DNA from: Lycocorax pyrrhopterus obiensis
Lineage: Eukaryota; Chordata; Aves; Passeriformes; Paradisaeidae
Direction of reading: 5' to 3'
Assembly (NCBI GenBank): GCA_014706295.1
Contig: JACSVZ010000004.1
Location: 15,941,264 to 16,005,263 of the forward strand
DNA length: 64,000 nucleotides
This document shows, piece after piece, positions 1 to 11,432 of this stretch. The notes beneath the pieces are model-generated. The model saw only the letters and a program-made list of their open reading frames with translations. It ran no database searches and was not told the origin of the DNA. Each line of letters opens with the position of its first letter. Position 1 is the first letter of the stretch. Made by a program: the position numbers and the translations under genes.

Positions 1-2239
1 CCCCTGTTCAGACCTGAAGTACAATAAAGGAGAAAGAATCTGAGGGAAGAACCATGGCATCCACCTATTTTTTGTGGGAGGAGTCCATGCTGCATTTGCA
101 ACACCTCTAAAGTAAGCTGCTAAATAAAGAGCCACTTAGATTTGCCAGCACAAAGCCCTCTTGTTTTATGAGCCAACGTGTGGTGTGTGAAATGTGGTGA
201 AGGCAGTCCAGGGAGATGCACAGGAAGGCAGGGAAGGTGATTAGCATACAGTGACTCAGATCGTTGGCCATGCTGAATTTCTAACTAAGAATCTGGCACA
301 AACATACAGGGAAAACGAGGTCTGTGTACAGACCTAGTGATAGCTGCTAAAAGATAAAGAACTGAAAGCCAGAAGGGACATGTGTATTAGCTGTCACATT
401 GGGAAGAAAAGAGAAAAGTAAAATAAAAAACATTGCTATGAACAATAACAGAAACACCAGACATCTGATAGAAATGCTGCATAAGCATTATGATACCCCA
501 AAAAAAAATAAGCCAGAAGAGACCTATCATGTACTTACCCAAAAACAAGTAGCAAGAATTTTAAAACTTTCTCATTTACCTGTAATTTTCAAGGTGACTC
601 CCTACCAACCTAGGATCCCAGGTGAGATCCTGAGGAGAGTTTGCTGAGAGAGCAATGCTTTCTCTCCAGAGAGGCATCTCCAAATATTACCACCCCACTT
701 GGACCACTCAAGTGATTAGAAAAAACAGCAAAATCGCAGTCTGGGGGCAAAGAAAGAAAACCACACTGAAAAAAAACCACACTGAAAAATCACACACACA
801 CACAGACAGTCACACACAGACACACAAAGAAATAGGTTTAAGACAGCCGTGAGGAGTGAGAAAGGAAGAGGTGCAAGGAGAATGTGAAATAGAGCCATCT
901 GTAATCCCCAGCGCTGCAGCTATTTCAGGAAGAAAGGAGTGAGCAGTGCGTGCACAGCCCAAGGATGCAGAGGGCTTTAGTTCAGAGGATGATGTCTGCA
1001 GTGCAATTCCAGGAAAAGCAAGGACTCCGAGAGTGTGTGCACAGCCAAAGCCAGGCACCTGTCACTCAGCTGCCATATTTGCAGCTGTTCTATTAAATGA
1101 ATGTTTTGATTCCAGCTGGGCTGTGGTGCCAGATGCAATATTGTTAAAACAACAGCGATAAGCAGCAATCTTAGGCTGGCCAAGTGCGGCCAACTGCAGG
1201 TGATGGAAAATAAGTCTTCTGAGGCCAGCTGGCAGCAGCAGGCTGTGGCTAAAAGCTGCACAAAATGAAATCTGATCTTGTTTAGGGTATACACTTGTCT
1301 ACAGAAGTATTGTGTAAAGCAAGCAGCTTTCTGCAGAGGTGTCAGTGACTGGGGACACTGTGGGCAGAGCTTGGGTCCAAAAAGCTGCTCAAAGCAAATG
1401 CAAAAGGAAAACTACAGTAGGACTGGTCTATATGAGGCAGGTGGAGACTTTGAGCAGCAGTGGAGGTTTAGAACCCTAGTGCTCCTTAGCTAAAAATTTA
1501 AGTGAGTGCCACCAGTGGCAAGAAAACACCGAAGAGCTTGAACTTGGATAGAGGAATTACTATGAAAGGATGTGAACACTCCAGAGGACAAGGCAGTGTT
1601 CCTACCCACTGGCTGTACAGAAGTACCTGCTGCCATCACAGGATTAAGAGACACTGGGATGCGAAGGTGTGCCAAGAAAGGCTGTATCCACAGTGCAGGA
1701 ATTAGTAGTGTTCACATCAGCAATTAGGAAAAGGCAGGGAAAAACTGGCCCCAAATTTACAAAGATTCCCATGGGGAAAAAAAGATGTAGCACGGTGAGG
1801 AGGGTGGTACAACTGCTCTCTGCACAAGTTTCCTGGAGGTGCCAGGAGAAGCATCAGAGCCATTCCCAGGCTGACTTACTACAGTTGTGGCACCTTTACA
1901 AACAGATTTCTTCACAAAAAACCCGTTTAGTTTTACAAGCCTAGGGACCATGTGACACCTAAATAGTGCAGGAGTGCTCACTGCTGACACTGAACATCCA
2001 TCTTGCATGAAGGCAGCATCATTTTGCAGTGTATCTTACACTGGTACTAAATCCCTTTTATTGTGGAAGAGGGTGTAATCTTAGTATGATTCCAGAGATT
2101 TGAAAGGTTTTATTGTTATATTTATTGACAACACATAATAAAGTTTCTTCCAGCATTCACTGGCTTTTTGACTGCCTCACTTATACCTTATAATTGCAGA
2201 TTTTTTTTTCACTTTTTCATTTTATTTATTTTTTTTCAG
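1..2239. other. Gene-free stretch, left edge
   Basis: No supportable gene. Open frames reach at most about 105 codons, lie on both strands and overlap one another, as expected by chance. An AATAAA hexamer at 2137-2142 follows an AT-rich run and precedes a T-rich stretch, so it could be a transcript end, but a single hexamer is weak evidence. The stretch closes on a T-rich tract ending in CAG at 2239, which resembles a splice acceptor. Confidence 0.5.
757..828. repeat. Short tandem duplication running into a CA microsatellite
   Basis: Two 16-base copies beginning CCACACTGAAAA (761-776 and 777-792) pass directly into an interrupted CA/CAGA tract up to about 828. The open frames crossing this tract on both strands are artefacts of its simple composition. 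This looks like ordinary slippage-type repeat growth. Confidence 0.85.
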
Positions 2240-2355
2240 ATTTATCTCTTTGTTGATTAAGAACCACAGGAGCTGCATACTTAAAAACCAAACAAACCAC
2301 AGGCCTTTCACCAAATGATTAACTAAGGGAGCCATTCCTTTTGTTTCAAATGCAG
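2240..2355 (+). other. Candidate non-coding exon (weak)
   Basis: A long T-rich tract ends in CAG at 2237-2239, a strong acceptor by eye, and a donor-like CAG|GTGGGA lies at 2353-2360. They enclose 116 bases with no recognisable coding content. The donor is only fair. Nothing else supports transcription apart from ordinary sequence context, so it may be chance. Confidence 0.12.
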
Positions 2356-5220
2356 GTGGGACCTAGTATGGAGGCACAGAAGGGGGATGGTGAAAGTACT
2401 TCACTGATAGATTAAAGAGACTACAAAACTTAAGAGCAATGATAGAGACAGGATGTGTAACCATAATCTCATATGCCCAAGCATAAATAACGCTACCAGT
2501 TTGCTACAGCATCTTTGCAATTTCTGAAGTAGGATTTGTAGGATTCAGCCCGTTCTGGTGTCACTGTTGGAATAGTTCATAAACTCTCAGGTGTCTTTCA
2601 AGACAGCTGGATAAGTATCTTCAATCAGAAAATTCATGGTCTTGCTTTGAGGGTGTGTGTTTGAATTAAAATCCAATTTACATTGGCTTTACACCACATG
2701 TTATGTTTGCATGCTACAGATTGGTTTTAACCAGCTTACCAAATCTCAGACTCCTGTTTTAAATCACTGCATCAGCATGATGCAGCAGTGCTGCCTGGGT
2801 GTCACACCATCCCTTTTGTGTGGCAGGAGGGACATCAGAGGACAATGTGAAGCTGGCAGCCTTGCAGAAATCTGCTTTACTCTGCACTGACTTTGAACTC
2901 CTCCTCATGGTGTAAGCTGCCATTCTCATTACCATGCAGGAACTTGTTCCTGGTAGTTGCAGCAGAAACATCTTTAAAATTCAGTTCCCAAGAGCTCTCC
3001 ATCCTTGCTCAACACAGCAACCCTCAGTAACTGAGCACTAGCACAACAAGGAATTCAAATATGTATGGCACAACAATATGAAACAAATATATATGAAAAA
3101 AAATTAAATTCTAGTGCTGGGGAGGTGTTCAGCATGGAGACCTTTGGGCTTCTCCTGGTTCATGAGAACTAAGGATGCCACTGACAAAGCCATTTAATCC
3201 CATGCTCTTCCTTGGAGCTCAATGTGTCTCATTAACCATCAAAGCAAAGCATGTAATAAATAACCCACATTATCCATTAAAACAAACAAACAAACAAAAT
3301 CAAACTCTTTGACTTTCCTCAACCACTATGCTTTTCTGCCATGAATGCATTTAATTGCTTATCTGAAATTTCGATTATTACAGAAACAGGTCGGGTGGAG
3401 TGAAGGGATTACAATTAACTTCTCTTTGTGCTAATGCAGTTCATAATCATTAAAGAAAAACAAGCAAAGAAACCAAAACCTAAAGGTTTTGATCATCAAG
3501 CACACCTGCTGGATACCTGGGCCACATCTGTACTGCGTTTGCCAGCCCTCAATCATGGCATGTCAGAGTCTGCATACAAATAGTTTTCCTAATCAAGCCT
3601 GACTGTCCTTGAGTGTGTTTGCAAATATTTTTCAGATAACCTGGAAGAAAATATATTATTAAAGGACCCATGCTTGATCTGTGAGCTGTTTCCTTTGACT
3701 GTTGGCTCCTTCCTGCTGTGGGAGTGGCGTGACAGAATGGGCACCAGGAAAAGGAAAACATAACCTGTGTGAATTGAGATAGATAATGTGGCTCCCTGCA
3801 TAAACAAACATTTGGCTTGAGAGTCCCTGTGTTTTATAACATTTGTAAATCTTTCTACTGGACAAGGCTGTGCAGGGAATGATGTGATGACACAAATACT
3901 GTGACTCGTGCTGATTATTTAGGCACCAATGGAAAATCAGATAGCAGGCAAAAACCCAAACAAAGAACAAATATTTTTGTTTTCTGGATAATGTAAAAAT
4001 AGAGAATTTAGTGATGGACTTCCTTATATTGATAAAACCTTCTACCAATCAAAACCTTTTTCAGACAAGGGGAGCCAGATCCCTTCCTGGAGCCAACAAA
4101 ACTGTTGTCAGTCTGTTCTTTTCATCAATTCGTTTAATGCCAGCAAAAAGTTTTCAGTGCCCACAGGTTGTAAGGAGAGCCTCATGGTGCAGCCACACTG
4201 GTAACAGCTGTTCACAGAAATAATGTTCCTGAGGACTGAACCAGAGTGAAGACAGGCTGCAGGCTCTGCTGAAAAGATTTCTCACAAGTGCCCCTCCTAC
4301 CCAAAGGACCAGCCAGACCCAAGGATGGCTCAGTGGGACACGTGTCTGTGCCACAGCAACACTGGCTTATCAAGTTGCTGATGAGTTTAAATTCCCAGCA
4401 ACAATAAATGTCAGGACGCTCAAGAAATGCAAGTTTGAGATGTCCAAGTCCTATTGCCCAAGCACCCCATGTACCCAGAATCAGCCAGGAGCGTCTTACC
4501 CAGGTGCAGCTGGATCTGCTGGAGGATGTTTTCCAGAGAGCTCACTCACCATTTACTCTGAAACTCTCCTCTCCTCCTTCCCCCTCCTGCCTTTAAAGTA
4601 AATGATGTCTCGCTGCCAGAAGTAGTGCAAATAACGAGAACATAATTTACTTCACAGGGACTATGGGTCACCAATTGGCTACAGCTGTGAGAAAGGTAAA
4701 TGTGCTCTTAAACTCCATTACCAGAGATATTCCAATACAGATCTAATAGAAAAGCTATTCTGGAAGACATTCTGCAAGGTAGGTTGTATATAAGCAGATA
4801 TTTGCTTAACCCTCTGTTTCCAGTTGGTCATTAAATTGCTTTGAATCTTGCCAGTATTTTGGGAAATCTTTGCAATTTACCAATTCAGAATTCAAATACA
4901 AATATAGTCTCATTATATACCAGCTTTCCAGTCCTGAATACACTCTTCTTATGGGAGAAATGAATAAATTGAGATTATTGGCAAGTGGGAGAGCCTTACA
5001 AGGTAATAAACAACTTTAGCATTTCAGTCAAAGCAGCAAACTTAATGATTAAATGTAAGTTTCACTTCTTTTTCCCAGCAAGTCATGGGGAGCATGCTTT
5101 TAACAGCTGTTTACATCCTTCTACCCCAGCCCCTACCAGAATTAACAAACAAACAAAAAAATCCAGTTTTGAACATCCTATGCTGAGCTGACAAAGTGGA
5201 AAAGAAAAAGGTGGGGGGCT
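2356..5220. other. Gene-free stretch
   Basis: No gene recognised. Frames stay below about 130 codons; the longest, on the minus strand at 3659-4048, resembles no family I know. The only internal landmark is an AAAC microsatellite near 3.28 kb. Confidence 0.5.
3279..3298. repeat. AAAC microsatellite
   Basis: About four and a half units of AAAC inside a gene-free AT-rich stretch. It could be the remnant of a retroposon poly-A tail, but no element body can be seen next to it. Confidence 0.8.
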
Positions 5221-5266
5221 TTTTGTTGTTTTGCTTTTTGTTTTGTTTTGTTTTGTTTTTTTTTTA
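5221..5266. repeat. TTTTG microsatellite ending in poly-T
   Basis: Imperfect TTTTG/TTG units run into about ten T's. Read on the minus strand this is an A-rich CAAAA tract, a form often left by retroposon tails, but no recognisable element body adjoins it. Confidence 0.8.
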
Positions 5267-6062
5267 TATTATTATAGCGCAATAGTATGGCACTCTGGTG
5301 GATTCAATGGCAAGGTATTAAAAAACCCCAGACAATTTAAAGAACCTCTCATTCTCTCACCAGAAGATCGTCTTTGCCATGCAGTGACTTGCTGTAACTT
5401 ACTAGGCAAGAGCGAAATGAAATTGCCTTATTGACCTCGTCAGAGTGTAGTCATTGCTCTGCTTTTGGTGACAAGATGTGATTCAGCAGTGTGCTGTGTG
5501 TACTCCAGGGCAGGTGTCAAAGGAAAAGTGCTGGGAGAGCTATAAAAGTTGAGTGTGTTTGCACTCCTCCTCTTCCACCTTCCCCTCCCCTCTCTGCCCT
5601 TATCCTGGTGTTTGTCCCAGTCCATGGAGATGCTCATTCTCTGAGGATGCTCCAGTGGCCAGGGTCCCTGCTGGTCCGAGCCCTGAGGCACTGCTGGCTG
5701 CCAGCTGTGGCACAAGTCACTCCACACACTGCTGCTCTGATGGTGACAGTGGCCCATGGAGAGAGAATATGTGACCAAAAAGCTAATACCAGCTACAATT
5801 CAGATGCTGTCCACTGCCCTTTTTTTTAAAATCCCCTCTCCATCTGTTGATGGTGGTTGCATTATTTTTCTTTCTCCCCCCCATTTTGGGACATGTCTTT
5901 AAATTTTACTTGCCATAATGAGCCAAATCTGCCCAGTCTTTCATGTGTCACATGTAGCAATACTGAATGATGCACTGCAGGGTTCACCAGGGTTTGTTAG
6001 AGCTTTCAAGCTGAAAAACAGGATCTGTGTGTTCTCAGTCTTTAATTTTTCGTTTCTTGCAG
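5267..6062. other. Gene-free stretch with a pyrimidine-rich, GC-richer centre
   Basis: Between about 5560 and 5780 the sequence becomes pyrimidine- and GC-rich, and frames of about 112 codons open on both strands at once. That points to local composition rather than coding. None of the translations is recognisable. The stretch ends with a T-rich acceptor-like tract at 6040-6062. Confidence 0.45.
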
Positions 6063-6217
6063 CCATGAACAAGACCAGAAGGACTTTGGGAAGGAAACTT
6101 CAGGGTCAGCTTTCAATATTTGATGTTATTAACAAGCTAGGACACCTTCAGAAATTCTACATCAGCTTTGAAAGGAAACAGACACAAATGTTAAAGTTGC
6201 TATACAAATGTTTATAG
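6063..6217 (+). other. Candidate terminal exon with a short ATG frame (unrecognised)
   Basis: A T-rich tract ending TTTCTTGCAG (AG at 6061-6062) makes a good splice acceptor. It is followed after two bases by an ATG at 6065 with a G at -3, opening a 50-codon frame that stops at 6217. The peptide would be basic at its start (several K and R among the first dozen residues) with no signal peptide or membrane segment. The same frame is open further upstream to about 5918. I do not recognise the peptide. It may be a chance frame after a chance acceptor, or the last exon of an unannotated transcript; no polyadenylation signal stands out close behind it. Confidence 0.15.
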
Positions 6218-9200
6218 AGATGGCAAAGATATGCTGCAGAGCCAGTTTAACCAAGAAATATTGATTGTGTTGGAGCTTATGTGCTTAACTATTTCACTGC
6301 ATGGATTTTATAGGTGACATTTGAAAAAGGTTAATGCATTCATCTTGTTCTGAGCTAAGGGGGACCACAGACTATCATGTAATAGGGTGTTGTCATATAT
6401 ATGCTGAATGAAAGTCGTTTTATAGAAAACTTTAAAACTATATCAAATGTTAATACCTAAGTAAAAATACACATTTTAAATCAATACTTTCTGTTGTAGT
6501 CTAGTTAATCTCAGGGTGAGGATAACAGGAATATTGAAGCGTGATCTCTCAAAAGTTTAAAATGAATGTAGGAGAGCGAATTTCATAACAACTCGCCTCT
6601 TTGCCTCATTGAAACAACTCTTTGGAGTATATGTTCTCAGACAGAGCCAGTATGAAGTGCTGAATGTTTTCCAAAGGTACAGTAAGTACCACCATAGGAC
6701 AAGAATCTCATAATTTAGCTATTGGCGGTACAAAAAATGATGACTTCACTTTTTAAAAAAAAAAACATTACGCAACTCCTCAGGCAGAGTTAGGACCCTA
6801 TAAAGAATTATCAGCTGAATGTTATTTTCAAAGTTCATCTACTATGCATCACACATTTTCTTGTTGTACTTTGCAGTTTTAGCGAGGTACGGAGCAGCAC
6901 AACCTGAAAATTGCTCTCTAGGTCCTCTCGTTCCCCATGGGCAGACTGTCTAATAAATAGTCTGTGTCTACGCCAGCAGAACTACCACCCAGCCTAGCCA
7001 AACTTAAAGAGACTGCCAGGCTGACCAGGTTAAAATGAAATTCCATCTTAACTTTCCTCCAGAGCTGATGAAACCGGTGCTGTCAGTCTCTGGTGAGGAC
7101 TCTAAAGCACCGCGCTCATCTCAGTGTTTGTGGGATCATTTGATTTCAGCCCTGACTTGAATACGAACTACCTGGCCAGAAGCCATTGGCATCATGTTTC
7201 AGGTAAAGCTGGGAGGAGGGAACGCCTGAGCCTGCTGTCCTGCTGGTTTTAGTCCAAGCTTTAGTCAAGAGAAGAGAGGGTCTGTGGAGAGACTGTTCCC
7301 TTCCTCTCCTTTCAACAGCAGGAGTGACAGCATTATGACATGAAGAGGGAGCACTGACGGGTCCATGATGCCCAAGCGGTTCTCTGACAGCAGGGAAGGA
7401 ACCTCAGTCTCTAGGCCATGCTCCCAGCCCTGTTCTGACCATTTCAAAGCTGACTCAATAAAGTAAGATGAAGTGTGACAGTACGAATAAGCCAGAAGAG
7501 GCCCCGAAAGCACAAAATTCCAGGTGAAAGCACACCTAGTGATTAAAGGCTCTGCTTTGCAAGGCAAGGCACCAGTGTCAAGAAGTTCCTGGAGAAGGCT
7601 GTGAGGTTGAACACACAGATGTGGAGGGTTTGGAGGGTGGGATACGATCAGCTGAATGAATCACTGTTACAGGAGAGAATGCAGTTCTCACCGATGGTAG
7701 CACAGATAATCTCTTGCATTTAATACAAGCTTTGAAAATACTCAATTTTCTCACAAAATCTCTGTGCATTCCTCCTTTTACACACTTTAACTGCTTGTGC
7801 AGACCTCACAGGCAGATGATTTGATACAGGACAGCAGCCTGTTTTACTGCCTCTCTTCTGAGCAACTGCTGAGGTTTTGAAGAGCCAAATTGATGATCGT
7901 TATCTCAAATGACCTCTTAATAACTCTTACACAGCACATAGCCCACAAAGTTCTGAAAGTCATCATTTCACAAGTGTTTGCTGCACATATTACTTTTGGA
8001 ATAAGGATCAACTCATGTCTCCTGCAAAGTCACTGCAAGTCTCCATTATAGTTCACTTTCATCAAAAATGGAGCATTTCTTGACACGTTCTCATCTTTGC
8101 TACATAACTCATATTGACTACCTGCATTTTTTATATTGTAATCTAAATATGACATAAAAAATAATTTACAGTCAAACATTTCATTTTTACCATCCCGCAG
8201 TGACATTCAGCTTTCCTAGTTCTAACTGCCCATATGTCCACCGAGACCAATCATTCTCTACTGACAGATCCATTTTTAGAAAGAAATGAGGAAAATCTTT
8301 CATATGCCTTGCAACGTAGCCACATGGAAAAGTTTCATCTCGATGCTCTTTCTGTCTGCAGCAGGCAAGTGCTCAAGGAAACAGGTCCCATGTTAAGTCA
8401 CTACCAGAAACCAAAAAACTGAATCTTCTCTTTGTACAAATGTGGAAAATACCTGCTCTTGATGAACAGAAAACCTGCTGCAATGCAAGCATGACACAAA
8501 CAAATTAAGACCAACCAAGTAGAGACTCAGGGCACATGAATGGCAGGACGGCTCATAAAAGACAATCCACAGAATCCAGAGTCATCTTGTTTTCCGTCTC
8601 TGCCTTCTTATTACCCACCTGGGTAATAGGCTACCTGAATTATGTTAAAAAATTATGCCCTGTGAATTCCTCAGGGTATCTTTAGTGTCCGGGGGAGTGT
8701 GTGCACATGGGTGTGGAAGAGGAAGGAATCCAGAGAAACATTTCTTTTTCATTTTCTTTAGCCAAAAAGAATTCTTTTTAGCATAAGAAGAATAAAAAAG
8801 GATTTTGAGGTTGTCAATCTTGATATATAAAGCATGTGAGCTTACCTAATAAAAAACATGTCATAATTTCAAGTATCAGGGAGGTGTCTTGCCTTTCATA
8901 ATTTCCAGGCAGTGTATGATTGATTTCTAGGGATTAGTACTTGTATGCACATCCAAAATTTGCTAACAACACGTCCTGACATGAATATATCCATGACAAG
9001 AAAGAGAAATAGGCAGATACAGATGTATACTTTAAAATAAAATCCAGTGCCCCCAAACCTGTTTGTCTGTGTGCCAGGACTGGTGTTAACATAGCAGAAC
9101 AGAGAGGAGACGGTGGCTGTTGGCTGAGTTGGGTTTTAGCAGTGTCATCCACTGCTTATTTATGAGCAGTCCAGGAGCCTCAGCTCAGCTCTTGCTGATC

Positions 9201-9629
9201 AAATGATTAAGTTTACTTTTTGTTTAAAATGCAAGCCAAATTATAAACTTTACTAGCCTAGAGGTCATACCAGAAAGATGAGAAAAGAGGAATGTGATCA
9301 TTATCCTCGAAGTTCTGCAAAAAATGCAATACTTACAGAAACCTATTTAGAAGAAGAAACTTCTTCAGCAAAGTGAAAAGGAATATAAAAACTCTGCCTT
9401 TATACCTGAGAATGAATCTGGCTCTGTAAGACAAGTAATGTATCACAACAGCAGATGCAGCAGAAAACAAAACCAAGGGTAAAACACGATTGGACAAAAC
9501 AAGATCTCAACAGCTGTATGTATTAGTTACTGGTGGATGCTGAATCCTTCCATATCACTGAATGTTTAAGAATAAGTCTGTATACACACTCTGTAATTGA
9601 ATGTCAAGAAAAATGAAAATATATTGTTT
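6218..9629. other. Gene-free stretch
   Basis: No gene, RNA or repeat recognised. Frames reach only about 100 codons (for example minus strand 7265-7567) with no family resemblance. An A run near 6750 is the only simple sequence. Confidence 0.5.
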
Positions 9630-9910
9630 TATTGCTACTGTTCATTGATTTATTGAAGTGATTTATTGTCATTGGACATGAGGACCAACAAATCATTTTG
9701 CTGACACCATCAGCTGCCTTAACTAGGTTGTCAGTTCATGACATTAAAGGTAATGGATGGTGATTATTTTACTGTAATGGGTTTAATCAGTGCTTTGAAT
9801 GACTTAGCAGCCGTGTCATAGTATAGCCAAGTCATCATTCATCAAGGCAGCATTTTGTTTACCAACATCATCTATAATTCATCTGATTGTTGACAATCAT
9901 CAACAAATAC
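9630..9910. promoter_or_regulatory. Enhancer-like cluster of transcription-factor-type sites
   Basis: This AT-rich patch carries several TAATGG/TAATC homeodomain-type cores (for example near 9750 and 9776), a perfect forkhead-type TGTTTAC at 9856-9862, and an inverted pair of SOX-type sites at 9885-9898 (GATTGT and ACAATC separated by two bases). Dense, orderly sites of this kind are typical of conserved developmental enhancers. Conservation cannot be judged from one sequence, and AT-rich DNA yields such motifs by chance. Confidence 0.25.
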
Positions 9911-11279
9911 CTCTCAGGCTAAGTTTTATCAGAAATGAAAATCTGCACGGCTGCAGCACACTAACCAACCCCAGTTTGCAACCAGAGGAGAAACACGGGA
10001 GGGTGCTTGCTCCCCTCTGAGAAGAGGAGCTGTCAGCCTGAAGAGGCACTGCCAGCTGAGGCTGCATTCCCCTGGGCTGTGTTTCAGCCCAGCACCAGGA
10101 TTTACAGCTTTCTGAAACACACAGTGCCTGTTCTGCTGTATGTGAATGCTCTGAACTGAATTCTGCATTACATAGAAATCTGGGCTTATTTTAGAAAAAG
10201 AGAAGTGCAACCAACCTGCTCTGTATTCCCAACGGAGGAAAAAGTGCAAGCATAACCTGTCTGTTTTTCTCTCCCTGGATGGGATTGAATAATACAGTTA
10301 TTCGTATTATGATTGAGTTACTTGTGGAGGACTCCAGATTCATAAAAGTTCCTGTTAACTTTGTTGAAAAGGGTGCAGTAGTCGAAGCATTATCATCTTA
10401 AGACAGGCCTTTAGATCTTTACTTGTATAATGTCTTTTATGGGTAAGGGTCAACATGCAGATTGCTAAAAATGTTTCATATTGAGCTGACAGGGTAATTA
10501 CACAATTACCTATCAAGTTAGATTGTTAATACAAATTACTGGAAACATTCTAGAGCTCCAGTAGCTTCCCTACTACCTTTTAGTGCAAACTTTTCTCTGG
10601 CATTTGCATCACAGATCTCAACACTTATATTCTACTTATCTAATGGTGCATGGACAGAGAGCTACTTTAGATGTAGCAAAAGTAGAGTATCAAAGTTCTG
10701 CCTTTCAGACGTGAGAAAGACCCTGGCTGAGTAAAAGACAAGTGGAAGTTGTTCCAGATACCTTAATGGAACAGGAAATAATTTCAAAGTTATGGGAAAA
10801 TATTTTACATTTCAAAAACATATTTGATTATTGTGTATAAATATGTAAGAGACGAGCAGAAATGGAGTTTAAAGAAAATATGTTTGAAAAGAGTATTTAA
10901 GGTAAGAATAATCCTCTCTTTCTTGCTTCATACTTGAGGTTTGGCCTACAAATCTTAAAACTATGAGAAATGAATGCATTTTGTGAATAGGTGGATCAGA
11001 TTTTGAGGGTGCAAGTAGGATAAGGAATAAAAGTTACCTCCAAGGCCAACAGCAAACAGAAACCAGTGTTCCGGTGCAAAACTAGACTAGACTAGAGCTG
11101 TCAGATGTGCCAAAAAAAAAAAAAAAATAGGTGCCTAAAGCACTATGGAAAAAGTAAAATTACACCCTGCTTGCTCAGATTAAAATATGTGACCAGATGT
11201 ACAAGCACTCATACCCACTTTGTCATCAAAATTGTGAAGAGATAGAAGTGAAATAAAGACAGCAACACATAGCATTAGG
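9911..11279. other. Gene-free stretch
   Basis: No gene recognised. A 106-codon minus-strand frame at 9929-10249 has no family resemblance. A donor-like AAG|GTAAGA at 10899-10906 has only a mediocre acceptor upstream (AG at 10707-10708), so I do not call an exon. A short A run lies near 11115. Confidence 0.45.
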
Positions 11280-11289
11280 AATAAGTTAT

Positions 11290-11432
11290 CATGCAAATTA
11301 GTAATATCCTGGCAATATCCTAGACTGGGAAATCCACGGATTAGAGACGGTCTGCAGTAAGGAAGTTACTTTTATTAGAGTTAAGAGGAGATTAAACAAG
11401 CTATTAGAGATTTCTTCCAACCCTAATAGTCT
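11290..11432 (+). mobile_element. Probable CR1 LINE 3' tail, very degraded
   Basis: Avian CR1 copies end with a stretch in which an aligned 'rearrange-into-line' reading (GAGGAGATTRNACAAG-like) is followed by a phrase close to GAGGTCCCTTCCAACCCTAAT. Here AAGAGGAGATTAAACAAG at 11381-11398 is followed by ATTTCTTCCAACCCTAATAG at 11409-11428, in plus orientation. The match is short and eroded, so boundaries are approximate. It would be an old, strongly 5'-truncated copy. Confidence 0.5.

Noticed and set aside
655..898. Open frames on both strands across the CA tract
   Set aside because: They exist because the simple repeat lacks stops. The translations are low-complexity T/H or V/C strings.
1506..1522. 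CCACCAGTGGCAA as a CTCF site
   Set aside because: One core base is missing, so the spacing of the motif is broken.
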